From contig JAEUBA010000002.1 of NCBI GenBank assembly GCA_018257865.1, positions 1,054,001 to 1,118,000 of the forward strand: a stretch of DNA of 64,000 bases. The letters run 5' to 3'. The notes under the pieces are model-generated. The model did no database searches. It saw only the letters and a list, made by a program, of their open reading frames with translations, and was not told the origin of the DNA. Below are positions 53,891 to 64,000 of this stretch, in pieces (the first letter of the stretch is position 1; every line of letters begins with the position of its first letter). Made by a program: the position numbers and the translations under genes. The DNA is from Stereocaulon alpinum. Taxonomy: Eukaryota > Ascomycota > Lecanoromycetes > Lecanorales > Stereocaulaceae.

Positions 53891-54262
53891 ATGTGTATCC
53901 GCACCCTCCACACCGAATTCTGCGCCACCTGCTCCAGCCCCCACCCCCTCGGCACAATCCTCAAAGCCTGCGAAAATGCCCCCTGCACCCAATTCAAAGA
54001 TCGCACCTCAGTCCACGAAATCATATGTCAGAATTGTAACAAGAATCCTGCTTTGACGCCGGCGATTTATCGCCTTAGGTTGCTTTCTGTGAGGTTGGAG
54101 ATTTTAAGGGCGAATTTGCAGACGGGGACTTGGCCTTGGAGGAGTTGGGGGGAGGTTATGGGGGGGTTTGCTGGGGAGGGGATTGGGGGAAGGGGGGTGG
54201 GGGAGTGGGATGATTTGGTGGGGTTGAGGAGGGAGATTGAGAGGGTTAAGGGGGGGGTTTAG
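53891..54262 (+). CDS. Small Cys-rich protein, copy 1 of a tandem pair
   Basis: ATG in the context CCGAAATG; 123 residues. Cysteines at 2, 11, 14, 27, 32, 46 and 49 (MCIRTLHTEFCATC...KACENAPC...HEIICQNC) suggest one or two zinc-binding sites of treble-clef or zinc-ribbon type; there is no signal peptide. The C-terminal half is a helical region (AIYRLRLLSVRLEILRANLQ) and a Gly/Trp-rich tail ending LRREIERVKGGV. The neighbour at 54649 has exactly the same cysteine positions. The frame upstream of 53891 is open but has leader-like composition, so I start at MCIR as in copy 2. Function unknown. The last third is coded by an extremely G-rich strand. Confidence 0.6.
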   Translation: MCIRTLHTEFCATCSSPHPLGTILKACENAPCTQFKDRTSVHEIICQNCNKNPALTPAIYRLRLLSVRLEILRANLQTGTWPWRSWGEVMGGFAGEGIGGRGVGEWDDLVGLRREIERVKGGV

Positions 54263-54648
54263 GGGGGCTTTTAGGGAGGGTTTCTTGTGGGTAGGGGAGG
54301 GTGCGTTTGGAGGTTGGAGTGGGGTCTGAGGGAGGTGTGGGTTTTGGAGCGATAGGGTGGATTGGGAGGCCATTGTTCTTTCGGTTTGGGTCATGTTCAT
54401 TGATTAAGACATTCTTGTCGGTCAAAGCACAAGGACCTTTTGTACTATATTCTCCGTCAGGTCTCACAATGGTCTTGTCTCAGGATGGACTCTTAAGATG
54501 GCTAATATAATTTCTCGCCCTTCTCTTTTGGTGGCTGCACTTCCTGCTTCGATCGTACACATTTGCTGAACTTTCAGGCTACACCAGCAACATCGTACTT
54601 TCGACCAAGGAGACTAGGACCCACGTCAGGATTTTTCCAGCTATCGAA

Positions 54649-55044
54649 ATGTGTGTCAGATTCCGAGTCACTGAGCGCTGCAGCAAATGCCAAACAAACA
54701 CAAACATCAGGATCGTCCTCAGGAGATGCGATGCGGCGATGTGTGACCACGCGGATGAATCGATTACCTCTACAGAGATCATATGCCTAGCTTGCACCAA
54801 CGACCAACGAGCAGCCAATATCCTTGCCGTGGCTGATATATGCCTCATCAAGCGTCTTGTAAACAAGGAGTGCGCACTTGTTGATAGGCTGAAGATGTTG
54901 ATGTCTCCGGAAAAGTCTGGGTTGGAGATTATGAGGAGTTTGGAATTTGGTGAGGGGGTGAGGGTGTATGAGGAGATGTTGGCGTTGCAGAGGGATATTG
55001 ATGCGCTTTTGGAGGGGTGTGAGTGGAGGGAGGGGAGGGAATGA
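54649..55044 (+). CDS. Small Cys-rich protein, copy 2 of a tandem pair
   Basis: 131 residues starting MCVRFRVTERCSKC. Cysteines at 2, 11, 14, 27, 32, 46 and 49 coincide one for one with copy 1, as do TE at 8-9 and EIIC at 43-46. Two more Cys occur at about 65 and 75. The C-terminal part is helical (VYEEMLALQRDIDALLEG), corresponding to the LRREIER helix of copy 1. Overall identity is low, so the duplication is old or the pair evolves quickly while keeping the probable metal ligands. No signal peptide and no recognised family. An in-frame start at 54563 exists but would add unrelated residues. Confidence 0.6.
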   Translation: MCVRFRVTERCSKCQTNTNIRIVLRRCDAAMCDHADESITSTEIICLACTNDQRAANILAVADICLIKRLVNKECALVDRLKMLMSPEKSGLEIMRSLEFGEGVRVYEEMLALQRDIDALLEGCEWREGRE

Positions 55045-58000
55045 TGATTTTATTGTAGAGCAGGTTGGTGTATGCCATTTTGGGGTAGGTGTGATGGTTA
55101 GGTCAGAAGAGGCTGGTTTGATTCGGAGCTGTGAAGTAAACGTGTTTCTGTTTGCTTGGTGCGGTTTTGCTTTAGGCCAATCATATATAATGATGAGGTA
55201 AATGGGAATGGACAAGATCGGTTTCAGATTGTAGTATTGTTGGGGGGTCTAGCATTCGATCCATAGATGAGATGCGACGGAATATTGGCAGGTGTGGATG
55301 TAGGGAAGCCTGACTTTGTTTGGTCTGAGCTGAAAGGAGTCAAGCAGAGGCCCCGTTGCTAGACTTTCATGCGATGATGATCCGAACTTGTCTTTGAGGC
55401 TTTGTACGGTGAATACTTCGTCCCTGAGGCCTCCATTGCTATGGTTAACAGTTGTGTTATACTTTCTTCGTTTGATATTGGTGTATAGGCTCCTTGTGCA
55501 CACGTGGTGCAAGATTCTCGGCGAATCATTGGAACGCGGGACATACAAATTCTGTGAAATTTCTTTGGGTGACATTATGTGATGAGATTCATTATGTTCC
55601 TGTATCATTCACACTGCTGCCTCCGGATCCCAATGGCAAGATAGATTTCCCTGGGCATTCGTTACCGATTATCGATGTCTAGTATCAATACCATTCATCA
55701 CGCTGATTTTGACAGGTGTAGGAGGTTCTACCGTGTGATGTAGGCTTCGAAGCCACTGTTCAGGACGGTGTCTAATCCGTGTATCGACTGCAGAGGTGGT
55801 GGCGTTGGCTGAAAGAGACATTTGGCATAGGCGATACTAGAATCTCGTCCTTTCGTCGCTTCCTTTCATCTTATGTATGCCTAGTTTTCGAGTCGTCCCA
55901 ATTCTTGACATATGATGCGAGGTCATACCGCTAAGCCATTTCGGATGGCAGGGTAGACTATCGTAACCCGCCAGTCTGTGCACATAATGCTTTCTCACGT
56001 ATCACAGCTCTGGGGCTCGTTGCGCAGAGGAGGTGAAGTTCGGGTAAATGGATCCTTGATTTGGCCATGCAGCAGTAACATTGGCTCTTAGGGCGATCAC
56101 TTGTGCTAGAACACGGTATCTGCCCTCTAGGTTTGAGACCGAAGAAGATTGGTATGGTTGTGGGCAGCAGGTACATCATATGAACCTCAATCGGTCGAAC
56201 AGCTCCAATACCCGAATCTAAGGGGAACGGATGTCGTGAAGATACGAGTGGCCTCAGAGCCGTCACGAGATAGCCGCAGGGAAGGATGTGCAGAGATTGG
56301 TAGGTGGCATACCAGGCGTGCATGTCGAGCACAAGAGTGCGTCGGGGTGGATTCCACATGGGGTCTTCGACGTCATCTTTGCGTCGAATAGAGGAATTGA
56401 GTTCCAAGTTCCGTGTCCCACATCACTTCACTTTGCCTCTCCGACCAATGGCCGTTTCTCACGTACAGACTCGTGGAGAGCAAATAATTCTTATGCCGCA
56501 GTACGACGTGGATCCGTCAAACATGGCTATGACAGGATTCACACAGCACACTCTTTCAAGACCGGCGCCTAGTGCTCGCTCACGCATTAGCGAAAGTTCA
56601 CTCGCAGAAGTGCTGATGGATAAAGATTTCCTGGTATGGATTTCGTGCGTGCTTCTTGTTTATTAGACCAGTGTGATCACGGCAGCAAGGTATACAAGTG
56701 GCCGCTGGCTGTACGCTTGCTGCATCACAAGTTTGCTCTGCCAATCGTGCGTGTTCATGATCGGGTGCAGGGTAGGCAAATAGGAGCGCTGCTTGCTCCT
56801 TGATGAGACGGAGCATCGTTAGCATGCGAGGGTTGATATCGATCGATTGATCGAGTTCGGAGATTGGAGGCGGAGCAGCTGGTAGAGAAGAATGGACATT
56901 GGTCCAGAGCTGACGGACAAATTTGAGACGACGCATAATGAGCTTTGTGATCAGCCGTGAAACATCTAACTTAGCGGCCGAAAGAGAGTGCCATTATCCC
57001 ATTATCCACAGCAAGAAAGAGTCGGCCTATACTCTGGAATGTTTGAGGTGTCTCAATCAGCTTCTACAAATCCATGTCTGCAGCGAGAAAATACAAGTTA
57101 TAGTAGAGAAACTAGCCACCAAACAATCCCTATTCAACAACCTTCGACTATGTTCACAGAATCTCACCTCTACCCTAGAACCTCGATAATGTGCGTCGCC
57201 CACCCCTTTACAATAGAGTCATCAGACTTGTGTATACGGTACCCACAGTAGGCAGTCACACACATCTCGGCTCACGCCTCAGTCGTCGGCACAGCATCGT
57301 TGCATCGCCGGCCGCGTCATAATCCAAAAACCGGGAGCGCCATAAGACCTTTCTGTCAGGTTTTTACAAGCTGCAGAAGATGCAAAGGTTCGGGATCAGG
57401 CCCTGGATCGGAAAATCAATCCAGAAAATCACTGAGGACGCCCTCCAATCTCAGGTCTCCTCTTGCACAACATGACACCCTTCGCAGATTACATGACAAG
57501 ATGACGCCAGCCTTGGATGCTACGGAGCAAGTCAAGTCCGTTTGCGTGACATGTTTAAAGACTTGGCGGCGAAGCTAATGCGAGCACACAGGGGCACCTG
57601 AGCCGTAGCCGCTCTCTCAACATCTTTGGGTTATTGGCAATAAGGAATTGCCAGCCAGTGCCTAGACCAAGCAACATCCCAGCTGACAAATGCGTCTTCA
57701 AGATCTCGATTCATCATGGTGCACCCAATTTGTTGGTGTTGTGTGAAACTACGCATCCAACCCATTTGGGAGCCTTGCAGCATTCTCTATTTCGGGCCAT
57801 CGATATAGACCAGATCTGTCAAAACTGGTATATGATAACAGGTCGATTGATGCGACAAGATCCTTGCTAGGAGCGCAAGCAGCTTTTGGCTGAGGGCGGC
57901 CAAATTGTTGCTCCATCGTCCAAGAGCTGTCTGTTCGCAGTGACATTAAGTGGAGCGCATACACGACCCGCAGGCCTACGTCAACCTTATGCAATCTCTT

Positions 58001-59435
58001 CCGAGTCGTTTATCCTCACTCCAGCCAAAGAGGGACCCTCGATCAGAGGTTAAGGCAATGAAAGTATCATCGTTGCAAATTCGGTGGCCGCCGACGTCCT
58101 CATGGCCGATATCCGGTAGTGCTCGGACGACGTTTCCCAAGCCTTTTGCAACACAATTAGGCCAATTCCATAGCTGGGTCACTATACGGCGTAGTATCCG
58201 GCCAGCTGCAAGGCAGTGCATGACCGCGTGTTAGTGGCCTATAGAGCGGTCCATATAGGGGTATAGACTGTCTAGCCTCACGATAATGGTTTTTTGCTTG
58301 CGAGTTTCGGGGAAATTGAAGATCGACATATAGGTGCCGAATTCGAAAGCCAGGACCCTCTTCACCCTGACATGAACGTGCCATAGAGGATGGACTTTCG
58401 TTCTGTTCGGCACAAATGAGTGGGTGCCTCCATTTACGAGTGTTGCAGAGGTTGGGTAGCAAGATGCTTCCGCTCGTCCGCTTCTAATATTTAATTATAG
58501 TTCTAGGCATTGTAAAGTCCTGCCATGATCCAAACATCAAAGGAAAGTCTCCCATCGAGATCCGGCTGAAGCTCCAACGAAGGCGCCATCCACTCATCTG
58601 CGAGTTCTCACCAATCTCCCGGGACAGATCATTCAAGCCACACCCGGGAAATGCCATGAGGATATCAATTACCCAAAACACTGACTTTCTCCCGTAATCA
58701 CCGCTGTCATCAGCAGGCCACAAGAGATAAGCTCTTCAGCTGATTATGCTGGGTAATGATGACAAGCCATGTCACTGTCCATGCATGCAGCATGGTTGTG
58801 GTAGCCAAGGCGATGGACCCCACGATGTGGAACAGGGACGGAGGGCCCGAGGGCTAGACACGAGGATGTGCATGAGGATCTCGGTACGAGTTTACGTATA
58901 TGAATTCGACCTGGAAGGACCATCAGGCAATGAGAATGATAGGACAATGGCAAGGTCGTAGTGGGCTAGTGGCCCAAGATGCTCCAAACGCTACCCAATT
59001 GCGTTGAAGTGTACCTTGCTTTGCCGTGTAACAGCCTACAGGTACAACAGTAGGTGAAGATCAGCGGGAGGGAAGGTTGGGAAGTCTTGGAAATGATCCC
59101 CAATTATGAAGTCACGCGTTAGTGGGGCCATTTTTAGCCTTTAGGGGTGCTTTGTTGCTTGATGCTTAATGCTTAGGAGCCAGGGGGCGAGGGGGCCCAG
59201 GATACAGTACAGTAAGAGAGTTTGCGGCATCATCTTTGGGCGTCGTGACCATCGTAACCCTACCCTAGAGAGGGAACCCTGGAGCACCTTATGCAAGCCC
59301 CACAATAATTACTGTCAAGCGGTCAGCCATTCGGGCGTCTCGTCGTTGCAGCCTCGGGCTACGGACTTCACTTTCCATACCCACACCTTACCCCAGATAT
59401 ACCAACCTCCCACCTCCCACCTCCCACCGACCACA
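55045..59435. other. Gene-poor region of about 4.4 kb
   Basis: I found no ORF with a recognisable domain, no convincing spliced frame, no terminal repeats and no tRNA. The longest frames (55249-55608 minus, 55958-56407 minus, 56304-56666 plus) overlap each other antisense. A 112-codon minus ORF at 56598-56936 (MRRLKFVRQLWTNVHSS...) has fair composition and could be an exon, without support. The last kilobase is probably the long upstream region of the regulator gene at 59838. Confidence 0.45.
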
Positions 59436-59594
59436 ATGACTACCTGCTGCAGCTGCTTTGCACCAGCTTCACCTCAGCTGGTCATTGCAGACAAGTGTTC
59501 AATTCCTTATCGGTCTCGCTCTTGCTCTTGCTCTTGTGGTGACTGCAAGAATATCAGGGTCAGAGCTGCAGCCCCCAAGGTCCAACGGCTGTAG
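59436..59594 (+). CDS. Small Cys-rich ORF upstream of the Zn2Cys6 gene (possible uORF)
   Basis: 52 codons with an excellent start context (CCACAATGAC). Eight cysteines: CC.C near the N-terminus and a C-S-C-S-C-G-D-C cluster at 30-37, resembling metal-thiolate CxC motifs. It ends 244 bp before the ATG of the regulator at 59838, on the same strand, so it may be an upstream ORF in that gene's leader, a separate metallothionein-like peptide, or chance in a CTTGCTCTTG repeat. Confidence 0.35.
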   Translation: MTTCCSCFAPASPQLVIADKCSIPYRSRSCSCSCGDCKNIRVRAAAPKVQRL

Positions 59595-59837
59595 CTGCTC
59601 AAACCTCCATGCAGAGTCAGCGCGTACATTTCCGCCCCGAGAAGTGAATGCGAATCTAGAGTTGCGTCTTCTACATCTCCACACCCCCTAAGCTTCTGCT
59701 GCCTACCAAAGTCGCTCGGGCATCTCGTGTGCACTACGTCCAGCACACGAATCACTTCGATTTGGAGGCAAGCTCATCATGTGAGGAGGTCACAGTCGAC
59801 GGCAATCTTCGAGTGAAAGCAGAAGTGGGAAGCACCG

Positions 59838-62800
59838 ATGATGCCAGAGGCCAATGGACCTGCACGCCATGGACAGCCGCCCCAGAAGACATACACATAC
59901 CAAGAAAAGGGCGATGGGAATTCGGCAGCAGCCAGGCCGGAACAAAATTCAGCAACAGCAGACTCCGCAAGGACGACTGCACTCAAAGCTCGGAAACGTA
60001 CCAAGACCGGCTGCCTCAGTAAGTCATTAGAGGCGCTACCGTTGAAGTAGCAGGAACGCTGATTGTTGGCAGCATGTCGCAAGCGACGAATAAAATGCGG
60101 CGAAGAGAGGCCGACCTGCAAGAACTGCGTCAAGTCCAAGCGCGAATGTGAAGGCTATATTCCTCGAGTCATCTTCAAAGATCCTCTCAGCGCATACCGT
60201 CCCGCTCAGCAAGGCTTAGCTGCCCGAACCCAAGAACCCTCCCCGTACGATGGCAATGCAGGCATGTATCGAGGCGTCTCCTCCAATTCAGCGGACGTTC
60301 CCGTCAATCCGAATTTCCAACCATATGGGGAGCCAAACAGCTATGGACAAACGTCTGCAGGAAATCGCGTAGATAGTGCTACATCGTCCGAGTTCTACGG
60401 GACTGCGGGCTACGTTTACGGTGGTCTTCCGAGTTCCATAAACGAGTGGGCCTTTGCACAGCAGTACCTATCAGAAACAGACTACACTCAAGCCACTTCT
60501 CACAATGGCATCAAACTAGAAAAGTTCGACTCCGTCTCGTACCCGCATGTGCCAAGTTTCCAACACCAGACAACTGGGGAAAGTGACAGCGGCATTGAGA
60601 TGGCTCCACCAGATCTTCTCCACGGCTGGTCCTATGGCTCGGACTCATCTGGCGTGCTGGCAGCAGACTTCCCTACCGCTTTCGCTGAAAGCCCTAGCGG
60701 ATCGTATCCCACTCAAGATTATCGCAATCCTCAATGGGTAGAACCGTTAGGTAATTACTTCGCTGGAAGAAAACCTTCCATCCCATCACAACCACATAGT
60801 GGTTATCCCAGGTCCACCACTGGTGTGACTCAGGAAGCTGTCAATCTTCAAATCCAATCACACAATCAGAAATACGGACTTCCAGCACAGATCTCTTGGG
60901 CGGATGAGCCAGAGAATGATTACTTTGATGTTGATTCCGACGACGAAGCTTCTTCTATGAAGCCACATATCGGAGACACTCCCTCTCATAACCTTGGACC
61001 GTTGATCGCTATGTCAGCGAGTCAGGACGATGGACGTATGAGATCCATGACAGGTTTCTTGAATGAGCCTAACATACTTGCTACGTACCAGCCATCCTAC
61101 TCGGTCTCCCCACTCATGGATTCTTCTACTGCACGGGTCTTTTGTCATTTTATCACGGCCACTGGACCAACACTCGCAGTCTGCGAGCGTCATCCTTCGA
61201 ATCCAGCCATAATATTTTCGGGAGTTCCTGTCCCAAAGTCACAGCGATCGCTATGGTCGTATACGCTGCCCATGATGGCACTCAGACATCAAGGACTACT
61301 GCACGCCATGTTAGCTTTAGCGAGTCTGCATATCTCTAAACTCCAACAGTCGTCGCCTACGCCGTCATTGAAGCACTATCACTTCGCACTCAGAAGAGTG
61401 GCCAAGGCCTTGGGCAACCAGAAGAAGCGGCGTGATGTTGCTACCCTTGCTGCTACGTTGCTCCTTGGCTTCTATGAAGTGACAACAGCTGAGCACAACA
61501 AATGGAATTCTCATCTCTCGGGCGCTCGAGAGCTGATTATGGATATTGACTTTGCAGGGACTGCGAGGAGAATCGAAACTCAACGCTGCCGCCAGGAAGA
61601 AATTGAAAGGAGACATCAGGTCCTTTATGGCATGACTAATGGCTATGTGCAACTGCAATCACCCAGGCTTTCAGACGACTTCCCCTCAAAGTACGATCGA
61701 ACACTCGACGAAAACCTGATCAGCACCATTATGGGCTACCGGACTAACTTCAACCAGTACGGTCAAATCATCGATGAGAACGAGCCTGTTATTAAGTCAG
61801 AGACTCCTTTGACGCCTCAAGACATAGAAACTTTTGAGGTTCAGGTCGATCTCTTCTGGTGGTATGCTAAGCAGGACATGTATCAAAGCATCATTAGCGG
61901 GAATCGTCTTCTGTATGTTCCATATTCTCCGTGCCGACGTCACCTTTGACTGACTTAGATAGACTATCTTACGATCAATGGTCCAAGTGTCCTCCTAGAG
62001 CACCTATTGGAAGGCTGGATGCGGTCTTCGGCAGTCTCGACCACATACTTCTGTTGATGGGTCGAACGGCCGCCTTTGCTAGCAATGACCGACCCAGGAA
62101 GATGAGAGTTCATCGAGAAAGACAGGCGCCGCAACAGCAGCGGAAAGCTTCTCAATCAGAGGCGTTTAGCACCCCAACGCAGCAAGGACCGCCGCAGACA
62201 CCGAATAATCATCAAACTCCGCCGATGTACGGGTACATGCCAAATCCGGGCCAAATCCGCGTCCCTCGTGGCTTCGACCAAGCAGAACATGACCGTCTCT
62301 ATACCGCACCCGTTCCCAGCGCGGACAAGTCCCTCGAGACTGCTACTCGTGATGCCGAAGCCGAGTGGGCAGCCATAAGCCACGCATTCGACGTTTACTT
62401 CGAGTCTCTCGGCCCCGATTATGCTCCCCTCTCCCCCGAACACATGACCCCAATGTCCACCCCTTTCGGGCCTGCCCTGTACTATCGATCTTACTCTATC
62501 GCCTGCGTCCTGGTCATGTACAATTGTGGCCGCATAATCCTCGAGCGCTCAAAACCCTCCATGCCACCTGCAGCAATGGCCGCCGTAGGAATGGCCGCTC
62601 CAAGCACAGCCCAATACGCCATCACAATTGGCCGGATCTGCGCTGGCATTCAACCCATTGACAGTTCCATCCCCTTGAACCCCCACCATGGCGCCGCCCT
62701 GATGGATTGCTGCATGGGCCTTTTCCACGCCGGCGTCCAATTCCAAGAACAGGGCCAACGAGGCTGGACCATCACCAAACTCCGCGACGTCGCTCGCCTG

Positions 62801-63079
62801 ACTGGCTGGCAGACCTCTCAGCTCATCGCCAGTGGCTGTGAGACCGCTTGGCACAAGGCAGCGGAGGCGGGTAGAGGGCCACCGTATGTGAGGACTCTAA
62901 ATTCGAATGCCAAGGACGATAGAGTGTCTGGACGAGGAAGGGATCCATCGTCTTTTGAACGTCCGCCGAAGGACAACAACGATCGCAGGTTTATCACTGT
63001 TAATGCGGGGACACGGGTGTATTGGGCTATTGGCCTTCTTGGCGTGGAGGAGGATATGAAGAATATGAATATCACGTGA
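59838..63079 (+). CDS. Zn2Cys6 transcription factor (C6 regulator of the RTKTGCLTCRKRRIKC class)
   Basis: Exons 59838-60018, 60073-61912 and 61963-63079; introns 54 and 50 nt; 1045 residues. The zinc cluster is split by intron 1: KRTKTGCL(T) | CRKRRIKCGEERPTCKNC, then VKSKREC, C-x2-C-x6-C-x6-C-x2-C-x6-C, followed by EGYIPRVIFKDPLSAYR, a conserved extension in a group of filamentous-fungal regulators. A long Ser/Gly/Tyr-rich segment follows, then the regulatory region (MALRHQGLLHAMLALASLHI, ATLAATLLLGFYEVTTAEHNK, HLSGARELI...), and in exon 3 WAAISHAFDVYFESLGP and YYRSYSIACVLVMYNCGRIILER. The second acceptor was chosen at GATAG (61962) because the earlier TTAG gives a stop. Targets are unknown. 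Confidence 0.82.
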
Positions 63080-63770
63080 TGGATTTTCACGACTACCGCG
63101 TCGATGACGATTTTCTGCAGGTGGCCGAACAGGCAACGGTAACATATACCGAGCATGCAACCATAGGGAAGGGTTGGAACTCATAGTACAACTTCAACAC
63201 TTCGGATGGCGAATATGCAATGATAGGGAAGGAACAAAACACACGGATTATGGCGCATGGGAGGGATGGGATTTGGGATATTGGATATTGGGCAAGAGGA
63301 GGATACAAAAATGGGTACGGTGATGAGTGAACGCAGCGATTTATTTTGAATGACTTACTACTACACACCCTATATTTCATTTTATGCATTTATTCTTCAG
63401 CACACATGCTTCGAATTCACTTCTATTACTGTCGTTTATATTGTCCGTTCTGGCGAGATGTGGTGTCATCATGATGTACGATACTTGGCGATGGAAATGG
63501 AATTGGAAATGGCTCGCTTCAAAAGCATATAGCAGTTCGCTCGTTGAATTCAATACAAGGGAACGTTTTGGGCCATCGACTCAGTCCATGGACCGTGGTG
63601 GGTTACATAGTTCACTTCATGATAGGTGTCTCAATCGTCTCTCATACGCTGATAAACAGCACCGTAGCTCCACAACACCCACGAGACTCATCTCGTCTCG
63701 CACTTCCAACGCCTCGTTCCCATCTCACTATCCTCAATCAACACCACCACCCACCCACATTATCCCCACC
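63080..63770. other. Convergent 3' region between the regulator and the gamma-tubulin complex gene
   Basis: Low coding potential. The last 100 bp are C-rich on the plus strand. Presumed 3' UTRs. Confidence 0.4.
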
Positions 63771-64000
63771 CTAAACCTCCTTCCTCTCCCCACCCCCCTC
63801 CGTCGCGCTCCCCAAAACCGCACAAAGCCTACTCAACGCCACAGTCTCAGTAGCAGCATAATAATCCAACGCATCCAACAACAGCCTCAAATGGTGATTG
63901 AAATTATACTCGTATTTCCCCAGCATATCCGTCAGATTGTCCAGCTTCTTCGCATCATATGTTTTCATTTCTTCGGGTATTTGAGACGCGGTTTTGTGCC
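63771..64000 (-). CDS. C-terminus of a gamma-tubulin complex component (Spc97/GCP2-like)
   Basis: The frame is open from the window edge to a stop at 63771, giving about 75 residues. It reads EEMKTYDAKKLDNLTDMLGK then YEYNFNHHLRLLLDALDYYA and ATETVALSRLCAVLGSA, ending in a Gly/Glu-rich tail. 'L....YE.NFNHHL..L.DAL.YYAATETV.L..LC..L' is the last helical bundle of GCP2/Spc97-type proteins, which build the microtubule-nucleating gamma-tubulin small complex at spindle pole bodies. Only this end is visible, so assignment to GCP2 rather than GCP3 is moderately certain. Confidence 0.7.
   Translation of the reverse strand, partial: HKTASQIPEEMKTYDAKKLDNLTDMLGKYEYNFNHHLRLLLDALDYYAATETVALSRLCAVLGSATEGGGERKEV

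Noticed and set aside
1..64000. CRISPR arrays, insertion sequences, operons, Shine-Dalgarno sites
   Set aside because: The window is a fungal nuclear region with spliceosomal introns; no regularly spaced short repeats with unique spacers and no transposase or reverse-transcriptase domains were seen.

Overview
The window is nuclear DNA of a filamentous ascomycete. Genes are interrupted by short introns (mostly 45-70 nt, GT..AG, often with a CTAAC/CTGAC-like branch site), start codons often lie in a CACAATG-like context, and the recognisable proteins are typical of Pezizomycotina: Zn2Cys6 regulators including a FarA/CTF1-type factor, Hrq1, Ecm11, Rrn11, and peroxisomal Fox2 with a PTS1. The decayed small secreted proteins and the 2EXR/F-box-like protein family suggest a Dothideomycete. 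That class assignment is inference; no marker gene fixes the species.

Layout. 1-664: 3' end of an ER cargo-receptor lectin with a KKXX tail. 0.7-6.2 kb (minus): a large Pro/Ser-rich protein whose 3' end has been copied into a tandem array of about 205-bp units plus a decayed partial gene copy. 6.2-9.6 kb: mostly non-coding, with a three-exon secreted protein gene and a tRNA-Pro relic. 9.7-13.8 kb: an RBR ubiquitin ligase facing ECM11. 14.7-15.8 kb: a membrane/secreted-type gene with an in-frame TAG. 16.2-24.2 kb: a Yip1-family protein, a RanBP3/Yrb2-like protein and the Hrq1 helicase. 24.5-27 kb: a Zn2Cys6 factor. 29-34.4 kb: Rrn11 and a myristoylated RING-H2 protein in divergent orientation. 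35.1-43.8 kb: V-ATPase subunit e (four exons, two of them very small), Fox2, a Tda10-like kinase, an Ap4A/FHIT-type HIT hydrolase and a membrane alpha/beta hydrolase. 44.4-47.5 kb: a FarA-type regulator. 48-49.7 kb: a LysM protein. 50.6-55 kb: a secreted-protein pseudogene, an uncertain minus-strand gene and a tandem pair of small Cys-rich proteins. 55-59.4 kb: no gene I can support. 59.4-63.1 kb: a small Cys-rich ORF followed by a Zn2Cys6 regulator. 63.8-64 kb: the C-terminus of a gamma-tubulin complex protein.

Functional links. FOX2 (peroxisomal beta-oxidation) and a FarA-type fatty-acid regulator lie about 5.6 kb apart, and CCTCGG motifs, the core recognised by FarA/FarB in Aspergillus, lie just upstream of both start codons. 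The most unusual items are the tandem array of duplicated terminal exons, the pair of related secreted proteins (one with a Trp-to-stop change), the Cys-rich pair with identical cysteine spacing, the interrupted tRNA-Pro locus, and a repeated switch from C-rich to G-rich coding strand near the 3' ends of several genes. Exon coordinates were derived by hand from frame and splice-site continuity.
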